Assembly: GCA_015228785.1 (NCBI GenBank)
Contig: JADGCU010000014.1
Location: forward strand, 1 to 39,603
Direction: 5' to 3'
From: Candidatus Omnitrophota bacterium
Lineage (GTDB): Bacteria > Omnitrophota > Gorgyraeia > Zapsychrales > Fredricksoniimonadaceae
DNA length: 39,603 nucleotides
In this document: positions 1 to 8,179 of the stretch, one piece after another
Position numbering within the stretch: the first letter of the stretch is position 1
How the letters are laid out: every line of letters begins with the position of its first letter
The notes under the pieces: model-generated
What the model saw: only the letters and a program-made list of their open reading frames with translations
Told to the model about the DNA's origin: nothing
The model's database searches: none
Made by a program: the position numbers and the translations under genes

Positions 1-1008
1 AGACCGGTGTATCACAAGAACTTGTCGTTTCAGATGAACGATGTTTATCGGCTGATTATGTCCGATGGCGTTCATCCTTTTTTCATTGTTCTGATTGAGG
101 TGCCCGCCGTTGACGTGGATGTTAATATTCATCCTCAGAAGCGAGAGGTCCGTCTTAAGCAGGAATCGCGGATTGGAAGTTTTCTTCGTCAGGCTGTTGA
201 GCGGGCTCTGATGACCAAAGGGGGCGCCAAGGAAGTTGGCGGGGCGTATTCCCATAATCCTGTTTTTACATTTAACGCAGGGAAACCATGGAGAGAAGAA
301 GGTCTTGCGGCGGACAGGATCATATTTGCTCCAGGTCAGACAGGGGGCCTGCCCACCTTTCGCAGTACGGAAAGGCGGGAGGAGGAGAGTTCTTCGGTCA
401 ATAGTATGCCGAGGGATCTTTTTTCGCAGCAGGACGGGGGGATTAAAGCCCGGCTCTTGCGTGCGCGATTCTTGGGGACGTTTGCGCGGAAATATCATCT
501 TTTTGAGGAAGGAGAATCTTTGTTTGCGCTTGATCAGCACGCAGCTCAAGAGAGGGTCCTTTTTGAGAAATTCTTAGGCCAGATCATGGGTGGAAAAGTT
601 GAGGTGCAGCGGTTGTTGACACCGTGTGTTGTTAAGCTGACGCCGCAGGAAATGATGATATGGGAATCTGGGGAAGAAGACTGGAAAGTGTTTGGGTTTG
701 ATACGTCTCGCCTTGATGAGGGCGCGGTGTTAATCCACGCGCATCCGGGGCTTCTTCAACATCCAGAATTCGTATTTCGTTCGTTTTTGGTTGAGGATAA
801 AGTGATCAGGGCCGATCGCGGCGCGCTTGCTAGTCGTGCTTGTCGAGCGTCTGTGATGACAGGGGATGCGATGTCTTCTTTTGAGGCTATCCATCAGCTG
901 AAGGAACTTTCCTTGTGTCAGGATCCTATGACCTGTCCGCATGGGCGGCCTGTTTTTATTGAGCTGAAGACTTCTTTTTTTGATCGACAATTCCTTCGTT
1001 CTTCGTAA
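1..1008 (+). CDS. mutL: DNA mismatch repair protein MutL, C-terminal part (5' end outside window)
   Basis: The frame is open from base 1, so the gene starts upstream of the window. The first residues match the end of the MutL N-terminal ATPase module, including the family signature VDVNIHPQKREVR. A variable linker follows, then the C-terminal dimerisation/endonuclease domain. That domain has DQHAAQERVLFE, which fits the metal-binding endonuclease motif DQHA-x2-E-x4-E, then ASRACRASVMTGD and finally CPHGRP near the end. MutL links MutS mismatch recognition to strand removal. Having these motifs, this is the nicking type of MutL found in bacteria without MutH, rather than the E. coli type. It ends about 85 bases before the secretin gene. 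Confidence 0.95.
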   Translation, partial: RPVYHKNLSFQMNDVYRLIMSDGVHPFFIVLIEVPAVDVDVNIHPQKREVRLKQESRIGSFLRQAVERALMTKGGAKEVGGAYSHNPVFTFNAGKPWREEGLAADRIIFAPGQTGGLPTFRSTERREEESSSVNSMPRDLFSQQDGGIKARLLRARFLGTFARKYHLFEEGESLFALDQHAAQERVLFEKFLGQIMGGKVEVQRLLTPCVVKLTPQEMMIWESGEEDWKVFGFDTSRLDEGAVLIHAHPGLLQHPEFVFRSFLVEDKVIRADRGALASRACRASVMTGDAMSSFEAIHQLKELSLCQDPMTCPHGRPVFIELKTSFFDRQFLRSS

Positions 1009-1020
1009 TTATCTTTCGAG

Positions 1021-1049
1021 TTGACACCTCTACTTAAATAAATAACAAT
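1021..1049 (+). promoter_or_regulatory. possible sigma70-type promoter before the secretin gene
   Basis: TTGACA at 1021-1026 is a perfect -35 match. A 17-base spacer leads to AACAAT at 1044-1049, a 4 of 6 match to the -10 consensus. It lies in the only gap between mutL and the secretin gene. The region is AT-rich, so the -10 could be a chance match. Confidence 0.4.
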
Positions 1050-1092
1050 ACTCATGTTTATTTTAATTTTAATTAAGGATAGTGGGTTGCGT

Positions 1093-2562
1093 ATGTCTTC
1101 TCGGGTATTTTTCAATGCTTTGTTTTTCTTGTTCTTATTGTCCTGTTCAGGTTTTGCGCAAAATGTGCCTGTGGCTATCGATAAGGGCGGGATCATTGAT
1201 GAACTGGAGCTTAAGGGCGCGGATATATCTGATGCCCTGTCTTTGATATCTCAAAAGAGCGGGATCAATATTATTGCCGGGCGGAATGTGGAAGGCACGG
1301 TCAGTGTTTTCCTGAAGAATGTAGACGCCAAAGAGGCGCTGCGTATTGTGGCTGAGGCTAATGGGCTTGCGTTTGCTGATGAGGGGCGCATTATTCGGGT
1401 GATGACCGAGCAAGATTATATGACGAAATATGGTCATGCCTTTGGCCAGGAAAGAGTGACAAAGGTTATCAAGCTGAACTTTGTGGCTGCGAAAGATATT
1501 GTTTCTCTCTTATCAGAGATGAAGAGCGGGGACGGTAAGATCATTCCCAACGAAGAGATGAAGAGTATTCTTTTGGTTGATAGTGCGGAGAAGGTCAAGG
1601 CCATGGAAACCTTGATCCAGGAGGTCGATGTCCAGACCGTGACGAGTATGCTCCCCCTTAAATATAGTCGAGCGGAAGATGTCCTGGAGGAGGTCAAGGG
1701 CATGGTGACCCAGAGCCTGGGAGGGATAACTTGTGATTCTAAAGAAAATCATCTTGTGGTGACAGATACGCTTATTAAGGTTGAGAAGATTCGTAAGCTG
1801 GTCGAGATCCTTGATGCGCGTGGGCGCAAGGTTATTCTTCAGGCCAAACTTGTTCATGTTGTCTTGAATGAAGAGCATTTGAATGGTGTTGATTGGGCGG
1901 GTATTGTTTCTGATTTTCAGAATTTGCGGCTTGAGGGGGTTTACAATTTCTTAAATGGGGGCGAAAAAAACAATACATTGAGCCTGGGAACGATCGCGGA
2001 TGATGAGTTTTCGACTTTACTTGAGGCTTTGGACACGGTCGGGTTTGCCAGAGAATATCCGATTTCTGATATTACGATATCTCCAGATGATCAGGCCAGG
2101 CTTGTGGTGAGATTTGACGAGCCGCATCTTGTTCTTAATACGGTTAGGACTAGTGATGCTCCGGAGAATTTTTCCCCTGTTCGGATGGGGGCTGCGTCGT
2201 TGGAATTCTTCATTAAGCCTGTTGTGGATGTGGATGGGGCTATTAAGACGACTATTATGACGCATGAAGGCCCTCAAAAAGGCCATATCACTACTCTTCA
2301 TTCGAGGGCGGGCAATATGGTTGTTTTGGGCGGTCTTATTGCGACGGAGAAAGTGTTGACGGCCAGAAAAGTTCCGCTTATGGGTGACCTGCCGTTCTTG
2401 GGATTGGCCTTTCGTTATCATAATCGTTCTGTGCGCCGAGAGGAATTTGTGGTTTTCTTGACGCCCAAGGTCGTTTCTTTTGATGAACATGTAGCCCCGG
2501 TTGTTTCCGTGTCAGAGGCTTCATCGGTGACCGTATCTCCTGAAGAAAAGAGGTTGCCTTAA
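1093..2562 (+). CDS. secretin-family outer-membrane channel protein (PilQ/MshL/GspD type)
   Basis: I choose ATG 1093 (489 residues) because the protein then begins with a normal signal peptide, MSSRVFFNALFFLFLLSC followed by SGFAQ; an upstream in-frame ATG at 1054 would put 13 extra residues before it. After the signal come a short secretin N-domain (DISDALSLISQKSGINI), two NolW/N-type repeats, and the C-terminal secretin barrel domain with GNMVVLGGLIA and the hallmark VPLMGDLPFLGLAFR. Secretins form the outer-membrane ring of type IV pili and type II secretion. The protein is shorter than most GspD, so a type IV pilus or MSHA-like role is more likely. No other pilus genes are in the window. 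The amidase gene follows after one base, which suggests co-transcription and peptidoglycan remodelling near the channel. Confidence 0.85.
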   Translation: MSSRVFFNALFFLFLLSCSGFAQNVPVAIDKGGIIDELELKGADISDALSLISQKSGINIIAGRNVEGTVSVFLKNVDAKEALRIVAEANGLAFADEGRIIRVMTEQDYMTKYGHAFGQERVTKVIKLNFVAAKDIVSLLSEMKSGDGKIIPNEEMKSILLVDSAEKVKAMETLIQEVDVQTVTSMLPLKYSRAEDVLEEVKGMVTQSLGGITCDSKENHLVVTDTLIKVEKIRKLVEILDARGRKVILQAKLVHVVLNEEHLNGVDWAGIVSDFQNLRLEGVYNFLNGGEKNNTLSLGTIADDEFSTLLEALDTVGFAREYPISDITISPDDQARLVVRFDEPHLVLNTVRTSDAPENFSPVRMGAASLEFFIKPVVDVDGAIKTTIMTHEGPQKGHITTLHSRAGNMVVLGGLIATEKVLTARKVPLMGDLPFLGLAFRYHNRSVRREEFVVFLTPKVVSFDEHVAPVVSVSEASSVTVSPEEKRLP

Positions 2563-2563
2563 G

Positions 2564-3601
2564 ATGGATGTAAGAGGGATATTGTTTTTATGTGTGATGG
2601 TGTTTTTGGCCGGGTGCGCGACTGTGCCTAGGGCTGTTCCTCCGTCAACGTCCCAAGAAACTCTTCAAGCGCTTTGCGCCAGGTATAACATGGAGTGCCG
2701 TTGGGATGGGATTTCTCAGACGGTTGATATGACCTATGCGCGAAGAAAGATCCGGGCTCTTGTGGGGAGCAATATTGTCCTTGTTGATAATAATCGTTTA
2801 GCATTGAGTGATGGTCTTCGTCGCAAGAAAGGCGCGATTATGGTCCCTGCGGATTTTGAGCAGGTGGTGATCGGCACTTCAGGAAAACCCCAGGATGCGT
2901 ATCAGAAGGTGGCGCGGGCCGGACGTATCAAGAAGGTCATGATCGACGCAGGTCATGGGGGAAAGGATCCGGGCGCCGTTGGATATCGGGGGGTGAGGGA
3001 GAAAGATATCAATCTCGATATTGCCTTAAGGGCGGCTGAGGCTTTTCAGGCTGCCGGGATCAAGGCAGTGTTGACGCGGGACAGTGATGATTTTATTACG
3101 CTTCAGGAAAGGACGGAGCGGGCCAGCCAATCAGGGGTCGATCTGTTTGTTAGTATTCATGCCAATGCCAACAAGAGCCGTGGTGCTAGTGGGGTTGAGG
3201 TTTATTATGCTGATCCGTTGGGGATCGAGGATAAGTTTTCAGATCAGCGGCGTATCAATGAAAAGAAGTTTGTGGCCCCGTTGAATATGAATAAAGAGAA
3301 TGTGGATGTCCGTAAGATCATCGCGGATATGTTATATTCTTATAAATTAAGTCTTTCTCCGGGATTAGCAGAGAGTGTGGCGCGCGGATTATCTTTTGAG
3401 ATTAGCGGGAAGGCTCGAGGCAGCAAGCCTCAGCGGTATTATGTTCTTCGAAACACATTGATCCCGGCTGTTTTGATCGAAGTGGGATTCATCACCAACC
3501 CCGAGGAAGCGAAACTTTTACAGGACAAATCGTATCGTCAGAGGATCGCAGATGCGATCACAAAGAATGTGTTGAGGTATGGAAATGCTTCAGGAATGTG
3601 A
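2564..3601 (+). CDS. N-acetylmuramoyl-L-alanine amidase, lipoprotein (Amidase_3 family)
   Basis: The 345-residue product starts with a lipoprotein signal peptide ending in the lipobox LAGC (Cys about residue 18), so it is predicted to be membrane-anchored in the envelope. Residues about 40-110 form a small N-terminal region resembling copper-amine-oxidase-N or AMIN-like cell-wall modules. The catalytic Amidase_3 domain starts at about residue 122. Zinc ligands are visible in VMIDAGHGGKDPGA, in REKD and in SIHAN, and the catalytic Glu in LIEVGFITN. The enzyme cleaves the amide bond between MurNAc and the stem peptide in peptidoglycan. It follows the secretin gene after a single base and overlaps murI, so the three are probably one transcript. 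An AGAGG Shine-Dalgarno lies upstream of the ATG. Confidence 0.9.
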   Translation: MDVRGILFLCVMVFLAGCATVPRAVPPSTSQETLQALCARYNMECRWDGISQTVDMTYARRKIRALVGSNIVLVDNNRLALSDGLRRKKGAIMVPADFEQVVIGTSGKPQDAYQKVARAGRIKKVMIDAGHGGKDPGAVGYRGVREKDINLDIALRAAEAFQAAGIKAVLTRDSDDFITLQERTERASQSGVDLFVSIHANANKSRGASGVEVYYADPLGIEDKFSDQRRINEKKFVAPLNMNKENVDVRKIIADMLYSYKLSLSPGLAESVARGLSFEISGKARGSKPQRYYVLRNTLIPAVLIEVGFITNPEEAKLLQDKSYRQRIADAITKNVLRYGNASGM

Positions 3602-4391
3602 CAGGCCAATTGGCGTATTTGATTCGGGTATTGGAGGGCTTACGGTTGTTCAGGAGATCACCCGTCTGTTACCGAATGAACAGATCGTGTATTTTGGTGA
3701 CACGGCGCGCGTACCGTATGGAACTAAGTCCAAAGAGTCGGTAATACGGTTCTCCCGGGATAATATGAATGTTCTTTTGAGACACAATGTGAAGATGGTA
3801 GTTGTAGCCTGTAACACCTCCACAAGTTGGGCTTTGAACATTCTTAAGCGGGAGTATGCTATTCCTGTGATCGGGGTTATTGAGCCCGGTTCCCGTCGGG
3901 CTGTGGCTGCCACACGCCGTAAGCGGATCGGGGTAATAGCGACCCCTTCTACCGTGAACAGCCGAAAATATGAAGAGACTATTCTTCGGATGGCGCGTGG
4001 AGCGAAGGTTTTTCAGAAGGCGTGCCCTTTGTTTGTGCCGCTTGTCGAGGAGGGTTGGCAGGAGCATCGGGTCACAGAAGCCGTGGCGATGGAATATCTT
4101 GCGGCCATGAAGAAGAACGGGGTTGATACCCTTATTCTGGGGTGTACGCATTATCCACTCTTAAAGACTGTCCTGCAGAAGGTGATGGGTCGCGGTGTGA
4201 CACTTGTGGATTCTGCTGTCGAGACAGCTCATGAGGTGCAGAATCTTCTGGAAAAACAGAAGTTGATGCGTCAGAACCAGCATCCGCCTAAGCATCAGTT
4301 CTTGGTGTCGGATGAGCCAGAGCATTTTCGTGTTGTGGCCAAGAGATTTTTGGGGCACGATCTACCTCATGTTCAAAGGGTTGTTTTTTGA
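3585..4391 (+). CDS. murI: glutamate racemase
   Basis: Converts L-glutamate to D-glutamate for peptidoglycan stem peptides. The 268-residue protein has all the family landmarks: GVFDSGIGGLTV at the N-terminus, the first catalytic Cys in VACNTSTSWAL and the second in LILGCTHYPLL. ATG 3585 is preferred over ATG 3579 because GAGG at 3574-3577 is then 7 bases upstream instead of 1. The gene begins inside the 3' end of the amidase gene, which indicates translational coupling of two cell-wall genes. Confidence 0.95.
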   Translation: MLQECDRPIGVFDSGIGGLTVVQEITRLLPNEQIVYFGDTARVPYGTKSKESVIRFSRDNMNVLLRHNVKMVVVACNTSTSWALNILKREYAIPVIGVIEPGSRRAVAATRRKRIGVIATPSTVNSRKYEETILRMARGAKVFQKACPLFVPLVEEGWQEHRVTEAVAMEYLAAMKKNGVDTLILGCTHYPLLKTVLQKVMGRGVTLVDSAVETAHEVQNLLEKQKLMRQNQHPPKHQFLVSDEPEHFRVVAKRFLGHDLPHVQRVVF

Positions 4392-4412
4392 TCTTAATTG
4401 AAAAGGAAGTAT

Positions 4413-4775
4413 ATGTTTGAGCTTACAGTCAGAGGAGATTTCTCTTCAGCGCATTTTTTGCGTGATTATGACGGTCAGTGTAAGAATCTTCATGGCCATA
4501 CATGGAAAGTGGCGGTAACGGTGGCCGGGGAGAAGCTTGATGACATTGGTGTGATGGCGGATTTTGTTGAGATGAAGCGTTGTTTGTCAGATATTTTAAA
4601 AAGGCTTGATCATGCATGTTTGAATGATCAGGATTTCTTCAAAGTTCATAATCCAACGGCTGAGAATCTCGCAAAATATATTTATATGGAATATAAGACG
4701 TTGATTGCGCCCGTTCGACTTGTTAAGGTCCAGGTCTGGGAGTCGGAGAAGGCAGATGTTGTGTATTATGAGTAA
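4413..4775 (+). CDS. queD: 6-carboxy-5,6,7,8-tetrahydropterin synthase QueD
   Basis: First of four genes for making the 7-deazaguanine precursor of queuosine. QueD converts dihydroneopterin triphosphate to 6-carboxytetrahydropterin. The zinc-binding His residues are visible in SSAHFL and LHGHTW, the catalytic Cys in GQCKNLHGH, and the LDH motif in RLDHACLND. ATG 4413 (120 residues, normal length) has AAAAGGAAG directly upstream. The in-frame TTG at 4398 lies before that Shine-Dalgarno and is rejected. It follows murI by about 20 bases. Confidence 0.95.
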   Translation: MFELTVRGDFSSAHFLRDYDGQCKNLHGHTWKVAVTVAGEKLDDIGVMADFVEMKRCLSDILKRLDHACLNDQDFFKVHNPTAENLAKYIYMEYKTLIAPVRLVKVQVWESEKADVVYYE

Positions 4776-4787
4776 GGACATTTGATG

Positions 4788-4816
4788 CTCATTTCTCGAT
4801 GGGGTCGAGGGATGAG
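4788..4816 (+). other. hairpin between queD and queC
   Basis: CTCATTTCTCGA at 4788-4799 pairs with TCGAGGGATGAG at 4805-4816 around the loop TGGGG. The stem is 12 pairs if two U-G wobbles are allowed. No T-run follows, so it is not a typical terminator. It could be an mRNA stability or processing structure. Confidence 0.5.
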
Positions 4817-4838
4817 TGACGAATGATGATGTGTTCTC

Positions 4839-5504
4839 ATGAAGAAAGCTGTAGTTCTTCTTTCCGGCGGTTTAGATTCTGCGACAACTCTTTATTATGC
4901 GCAGTCAAAAGGGTATGCGGTATGTGCGCTGATCTTTGACTATGGCCAGAGGCATCGTCGGGAATTAAAGAGTGCCATGGTGCTTGCGCGAAAGGCTGAT
5001 GTGCCTTTTAAGCTTGTCCAGATCTCGCTTCCCTGGAAAGGATCCGCCCTTTTGGATAAGACGATCAGGGTTCCGCGTCAGTTAGGTAAGAAGATCCCAT
5101 CGACTTATGTTCCCGCAAGAAATATAATTTTCGTGAGTTTTGCGGCTTCTTACGCCGAGGCCATTGGGGCTAGGGCTATTTTTATTGGGGCGAATGCGAT
5201 CGATTATTCTGGTTATCCAGACTGCAGGCCGGAATTTTTCGCTGCTTTTCAGAAAGCCTTGGATAAAGGGTTGAGGGCTGGGGTTGAAAAGAAAGGGATC
5301 AGTATTCTGACACCCCTGGTTAAAATGACAAAGGCCCAGATCATTTCTCTTGGGACAAAACTTGGTGTTCCTTATCATATGACATGGTCGTGTTACGAGG
5401 GGAATAAGACGCCTTGCGGTGTTTGTGATAGTTGTCGGCTTCGGGCCAGGGGTTTTCAGGAAGCGGGCATGAAGGACCCTGTTTATGGTGCAAGAAAAAG
5501 CTAA
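4839..5504 (+). CDS. queC: 7-cyano-7-deazaguanine synthase QueC
   Basis: ATP-dependent ligase that converts 7-carboxy-7-deazaguanine to preQ0. It has the PP-loop SGGLDS at residues 9-14, FDYGQRH, and the C-terminal zinc site C-x7-CGVCDSC. The length (221 residues) is normal for the family. It sits 63 bases after queD, with the hairpin at 4788-4816 in between, and its 3' end overlaps queE. No strong Shine-Dalgarno is visible before ATG 4839, so translation may depend on the leader structure. Confidence 0.96.
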   Translation: MKKAVVLLSGGLDSATTLYYAQSKGYAVCALIFDYGQRHRRELKSAMVLARKADVPFKLVQISLPWKGSALLDKTIRVPRQLGKKIPSTYVPARNIIFVSFAASYAEAIGARAIFIGANAIDYSGYPDCRPEFFAAFQKALDKGLRAGVEKKGISILTPLVKMTKAQIISLGTKLGVPYHMTWSCYEGNKTPCGVCDSCRLRARGFQEAGMKDPVYGARKS

Positions 5505-6183
5505 AGTCGTTGAGATCTTTGAATCCATTCAGGGCGAAGGCAAGTATGCCGGCGTTTCTCAGGTCTTTGTGCGCTTTGCGGGATGTAATTTGAACTGTGC
5601 CTGGTGTGATAGTTCGCATGCCAGGGATCCTAAGCCAGGCGGGTTTCGCGAAATGGGAGCAGAGGAGCTTTTGGCAGAGGTGGATCAGCTTCGAGGGGCG
5701 TGTCATTCTTTGAGTCTGACGGGTGGTGAGCCTTTGGTTCATGTGGATTTCTTAAAAGAATTCCTGCCGATGCTTAAGGCATATAAGATCCCGGTTTATT
5801 TGGAAACAAATGGAACGCTGCCTAAGGCGCTGGCTCAGGTGATTGAGGATGTTGACATTGTTTCTATGGATGTGAAGCTTCCCAGCTCGACGGGATGTGT
5901 TCCTTTTTGGGATGAGCATGTCGAATTTTTACGTGTGGCCTGGGGAAAGGATGTGTTTATTAAGATGGTCGTGGCGAACACAACCACGATGGAGGACATT
6001 GTGAGATCTGTTGAAATGATTTCTCAGGGTGATTCCAGCTTGCTGCTTTTCCTGCAACCCAATTATTTTGATCTTAAAGAGGGCGTGATCGATAAATGTC
6101 GTGAATTTCAAACATACTGTCTGAATTATCTTTCGGACGTCCGGATTATACCGCAGATGCATAAATTTATGAATTTAAGATAA
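5485..6183 (+). CDS. queE: 7-carboxy-7-deazaguanine synthase QueE (radical SAM)
   Basis: Radical SAM enzyme that contracts the pterin ring of the QueD product to 7-carboxy-7-deazaguanine. The cluster-binding motif is CNLNCAWC at about residues 35-42, preceded by the family-typical FESIQGEG. TGGEP and LETNG are the expected SAM-domain motifs further on. The 232-residue product begins within the last 20 bases of queC, so the two are translationally coupled. Confidence 0.95.
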   Translation: MVQEKAKVVEIFESIQGEGKYAGVSQVFVRFAGCNLNCAWCDSSHARDPKPGGFREMGAEELLAEVDQLRGACHSLSLTGGEPLVHVDFLKEFLPMLKAYKIPVYLETNGTLPKALAQVIEDVDIVSMDVKLPSSTGCVPFWDEHVEFLRVAWGKDVFIKMVVANTTTMEDIVRSVEMISQGDSSLLLFLQPNYFDLKEGVIDKCREFQTYCLNYLSDVRIIPQMHKFMNLR

Positions 6184-6202
6184 GTCTTTGATGTCAGATG
6201 CA

Positions 6203-6232
6203 AGACGTCGGCGTATCTTACGCCTGACGTCT
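6203..6232 (+). other. hairpin between queE and queF
   Basis: AGACGTCGGCGTA (6203-6215) and TACGCCTGACGTCT (6219-6232) form an inverted repeat of 13 pairs with one bulged base and a 3-base loop. No T-run follows. It lies just upstream of the queF Shine-Dalgarno (TAGGAG) and may be a processing or stability element, or a copy of a dispersed palindromic repeat. Confidence 0.55.
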
Positions 6233-6248
6233 AACTATAGGAGTTGCC

Positions 6249-6647
6249 ATGGACAAAATCAGTTCTTATGAAGGCTTGCAGAAGAAGATACGTCAGTTGA
6301 AGACTCCCGTGATTGAGGTCTGGACCAATCAGTATGCGGATCGGGATTATGTTATTCATCTGGAGATCCCGGAATTCACCTGTATTTGTCCGAAAACGGG
6401 ATTGCCGGATTTTGCGACTATTATGGTTGATTATCGCCCAGCAGAGGATTGTCTGGAATTAAAGTCTCTCAAGATGTATACGATCTTTTACCGTGATGTG
6501 GGAATTTTTCATGAACATTTGGTTAACAAGCTTCTTGATGATTGTGTGAAGGCCTGTAGGCCGCGGTGGATGAAGGTTTCGGTTGAGATGAATCCGCGCG
6601 GGGGGATCTACACGGCGGTAGAGGCTGAGTACACGCGGAAAAAATAA
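6249..6647 (+). CDS. queF: NADPH-dependent 7-cyano-7-deazaguanine reductase QueF (short type)
   Basis: Reduces the nitrile of preQ0 to the aminomethyl group of preQ1, the last step before insertion into tRNA. The 132-residue length is that of the unimodular YkvM-like form. The catalytic Cys is in FTCICPKTGLPDFA, the Asp being in the same motif. The QueF signature ELKSLKMY and the following FYRD-GIFHEH are both intact. With queD, queC and queE it completes the GTP-derived route from the pterin to preQ1; FolE and the transglycosylase are not in the window. Confidence 0.96.
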   Translation: MDKISSYEGLQKKIRQLKTPVIEVWTNQYADRDYVIHLEIPEFTCICPKTGLPDFATIMVDYRPAEDCLELKSLKMYTIFYRDVGIFHEHLVNKLLDDCVKACRPRWMKVSVEMNPRGGIYTAVEAEYTRKK

Positions 6648-6722
6648 GTACACAAGTCACGGGATGCCAGATGAAATGAATCGGTTATTTCCTGCGTCCT
6701 GTGTTTTACGAAGGGGCAAGTT

Positions 6723-7442
6723 ATGAAACGTATTGATGGTAGAACGTCCAATCAGTTGCGCAAGGTTGTGGTTCAAAAAGATTATCTAAAGCACGCCGAG
6801 GGTTCATGCCTGATTTCTTTTGGCGATACTAAGGTGGTGTGCTCTGCTTCTGTTGAGGAAAGTGTTCCGTCTTTTCTTAAAGGTAAGGGGCAGGGGTGGG
6901 TCACGGCGGAGTACGGGATGCTGCCGCGTTCATGTACACAGAGGATCAATCGTGAGAAGGCTGGTGGCTCTGGCCGGACGCAGGAGATTCAGCGTTTGAT
7001 CGGTCGTTCTTTGCGGGCTGTTGTGGATATGAAGAAACTTGGTGAGCGCACGATCAAGATTGATTGTGATGTTATCCAGGGAGATGGCGGGACCCGCACG
7101 GCATCGATTACGGGAGGATTTATCGCGTTAGCCATGGCGATTGCGAAAATTATGAAGGGTGGCCTTATTGCGGAAAGCCCTTTAATAGCCCAAGTCGCGG
7201 CGATCAGCGTTGGGATGAAGGAAGGCAAAGCGATCCTGGATTTGAATTATGCTGAGGATTCGACGGCGGAGGTCGATATGAATATTGTGATGCTCGGTAA
7301 TGGAAAGTTCGTCGAGGTTCAGGGAACGGCTGAGGGCAAGGCGTTTTCAGAAAAAGATATGTCGGCTATGGTTGCGCTGGCGAAGAAAGGTATTCGAGAA
7401 CTTTTTCTTTTTCAGAAAAGAGCCGTTGGGGGAAAGGCATGA
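6723..7442 (+). CDS. rph: ribonuclease PH
   Basis: Phosphorolytic 3'-5' exoribonuclease that trims tRNA 3' ends. The 239-residue protein begins with the typical [15 protein letters not shown] and contains [34 protein letters not shown] and [17 protein letters not shown], all standard RNase PH landmarks. Its last four bases overlap the next start codon (ATGA), coupling it to the nucleotide pyrophosphatase as in many bacteria. Confidence 0.97.
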   Translation: MKRIDGRTSNQLRKVVVQKDYLKHAEGSCLISFGDTKVVCSASVEESVPSFLKGKGQGWVTAEYGMLPRSCTQRINREKAGGSGRTQEIQRLIGRSLRAVVDMKKLGERTIKIDCDVIQGDGGTRTASITGGFIALAMAIAKIMKGGLIAESPLIAQVAAISVGMKEGKAILDLNYAEDSTAEVDMNIVMLGNGKFVEVQGTAEGKAFSEKDMSAMVALAKKGIRELFLFQKRAVGGKA

Positions 7443-8047
7443 AGGAGCTATTGATCGCGACAAAGAATAAGGGCAAGGTTCGTGAGCTCGCCGATCTTTT
7501 AAAGCCTTTTGATATTAAGGTTCTTTCGCTTCTTGATTTATCAAGCCCGCCGGATATCGTTGAGGATGGCGAGACCTTTCGTGTTAATGCGGCCAAGAAG
7601 GCCGTGGCGATCTCGATTTATACGGGGAAGCCTGTTCTCGGTGAGGATTCTGGTCTTGAGGTGGATGCTTTGGGTGGGAAGCCAGGTGTTTATTCCGCAC
7701 GATACTCAGACCCGGGAGCCACGGATGAGCGCAATAACGATAAGTTGATCCAAGAGCTTTCAGGGGTAGCTTGGGAAAAACGTACTGCTCGTTACCGCTC
7801 TGCTATTGCCTTTGCTGACGACGATGGGCTTATTGATGTTGTCGAGGGCAGTTGTGAGGGGATCATTACGGCTGAACGGCGCGGCACGAACGGATTTGGG
7901 TATGACCCGCTTTTTTATATTCCGCAATATCAGAAAACTTTTGGTGAACTTCCGCTTGAGATCAAGCAAACCCTGAGCCATCGTGCTGAGGCCTTCCGGA
8001 AATTTCTTAAGCTTCTCGAGAAATATCTTGTGGTAACGGGGCGTTAG
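7439..8047 (+). CDS. rdgB: XTP/dITP diphosphatase (RdgB/HAM1 family)
   Basis: House-cleaning enzyme that hydrolyses non-canonical purine nucleotides such as dITP and XTP. The N-terminal [14 protein letters not shown], the metal-binding region [22 protein letters not shown], the specificity segment [11 protein letters not shown] and the terminal [10 protein letters not shown] are all present. Length (202 residues) is normal. Start ATG 7439 overlaps the rph stop by four bases. Confidence 0.96.
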   Translation: MKELLIATKNKGKVRELADLLKPFDIKVLSLLDLSSPPDIVEDGETFRVNAAKKAVAISIYTGKPVLGEDSGLEVDALGGKPGVYSARYSDPGATDERNNDKLIQELSGVAWEKRTARYRSAIAFADDDGLIDVVEGSCEGIITAERRGTNGFGYDPLFYIPQYQKTFGELPLEIKQTLSHRAEAFRKFLKLLEKYLVVTGR

Positions 8048-8179
8048 ATTCTAAAACCTGAAGGTCTAGAAGTTTTTGTGTCTGGGAGGTTTTCAGAGGG
8101 GAGGGAGACTGTCCAGGAATGGTGTTTTGTACAGAAGCTTCACGCCGTAAGACTTTTTTGGCTTTTTTCCCCCTGGGAA
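8048..8179. other. convergent intergenic region, no clear terminator
   Basis: Lies between the + strand rdgB gene and the - strand AsmA-like gene. AAAACCT and AGGTTTT are inverted around about 26 bases at 8054-8094, which could stop transcription weakly from both sides. I see no strong stem with a T-run. Confidence 0.3.

Noticed and set aside
1093-1170. lipoprotein signal in the secretin (LLSC)
   Set aside because: The -2 residue Leu does not fit the lipobox well, and a good signal peptidase I site (GFAQ) follows closely.
6184-6248. preQ1 riboswitch before queF
   Set aside because: The pathway context made this worth checking, but the conserved preQ1-I core (a CUA/ACC-type loop and an A-rich tail pairing into it) is absent; the segment is a simple hairpin.
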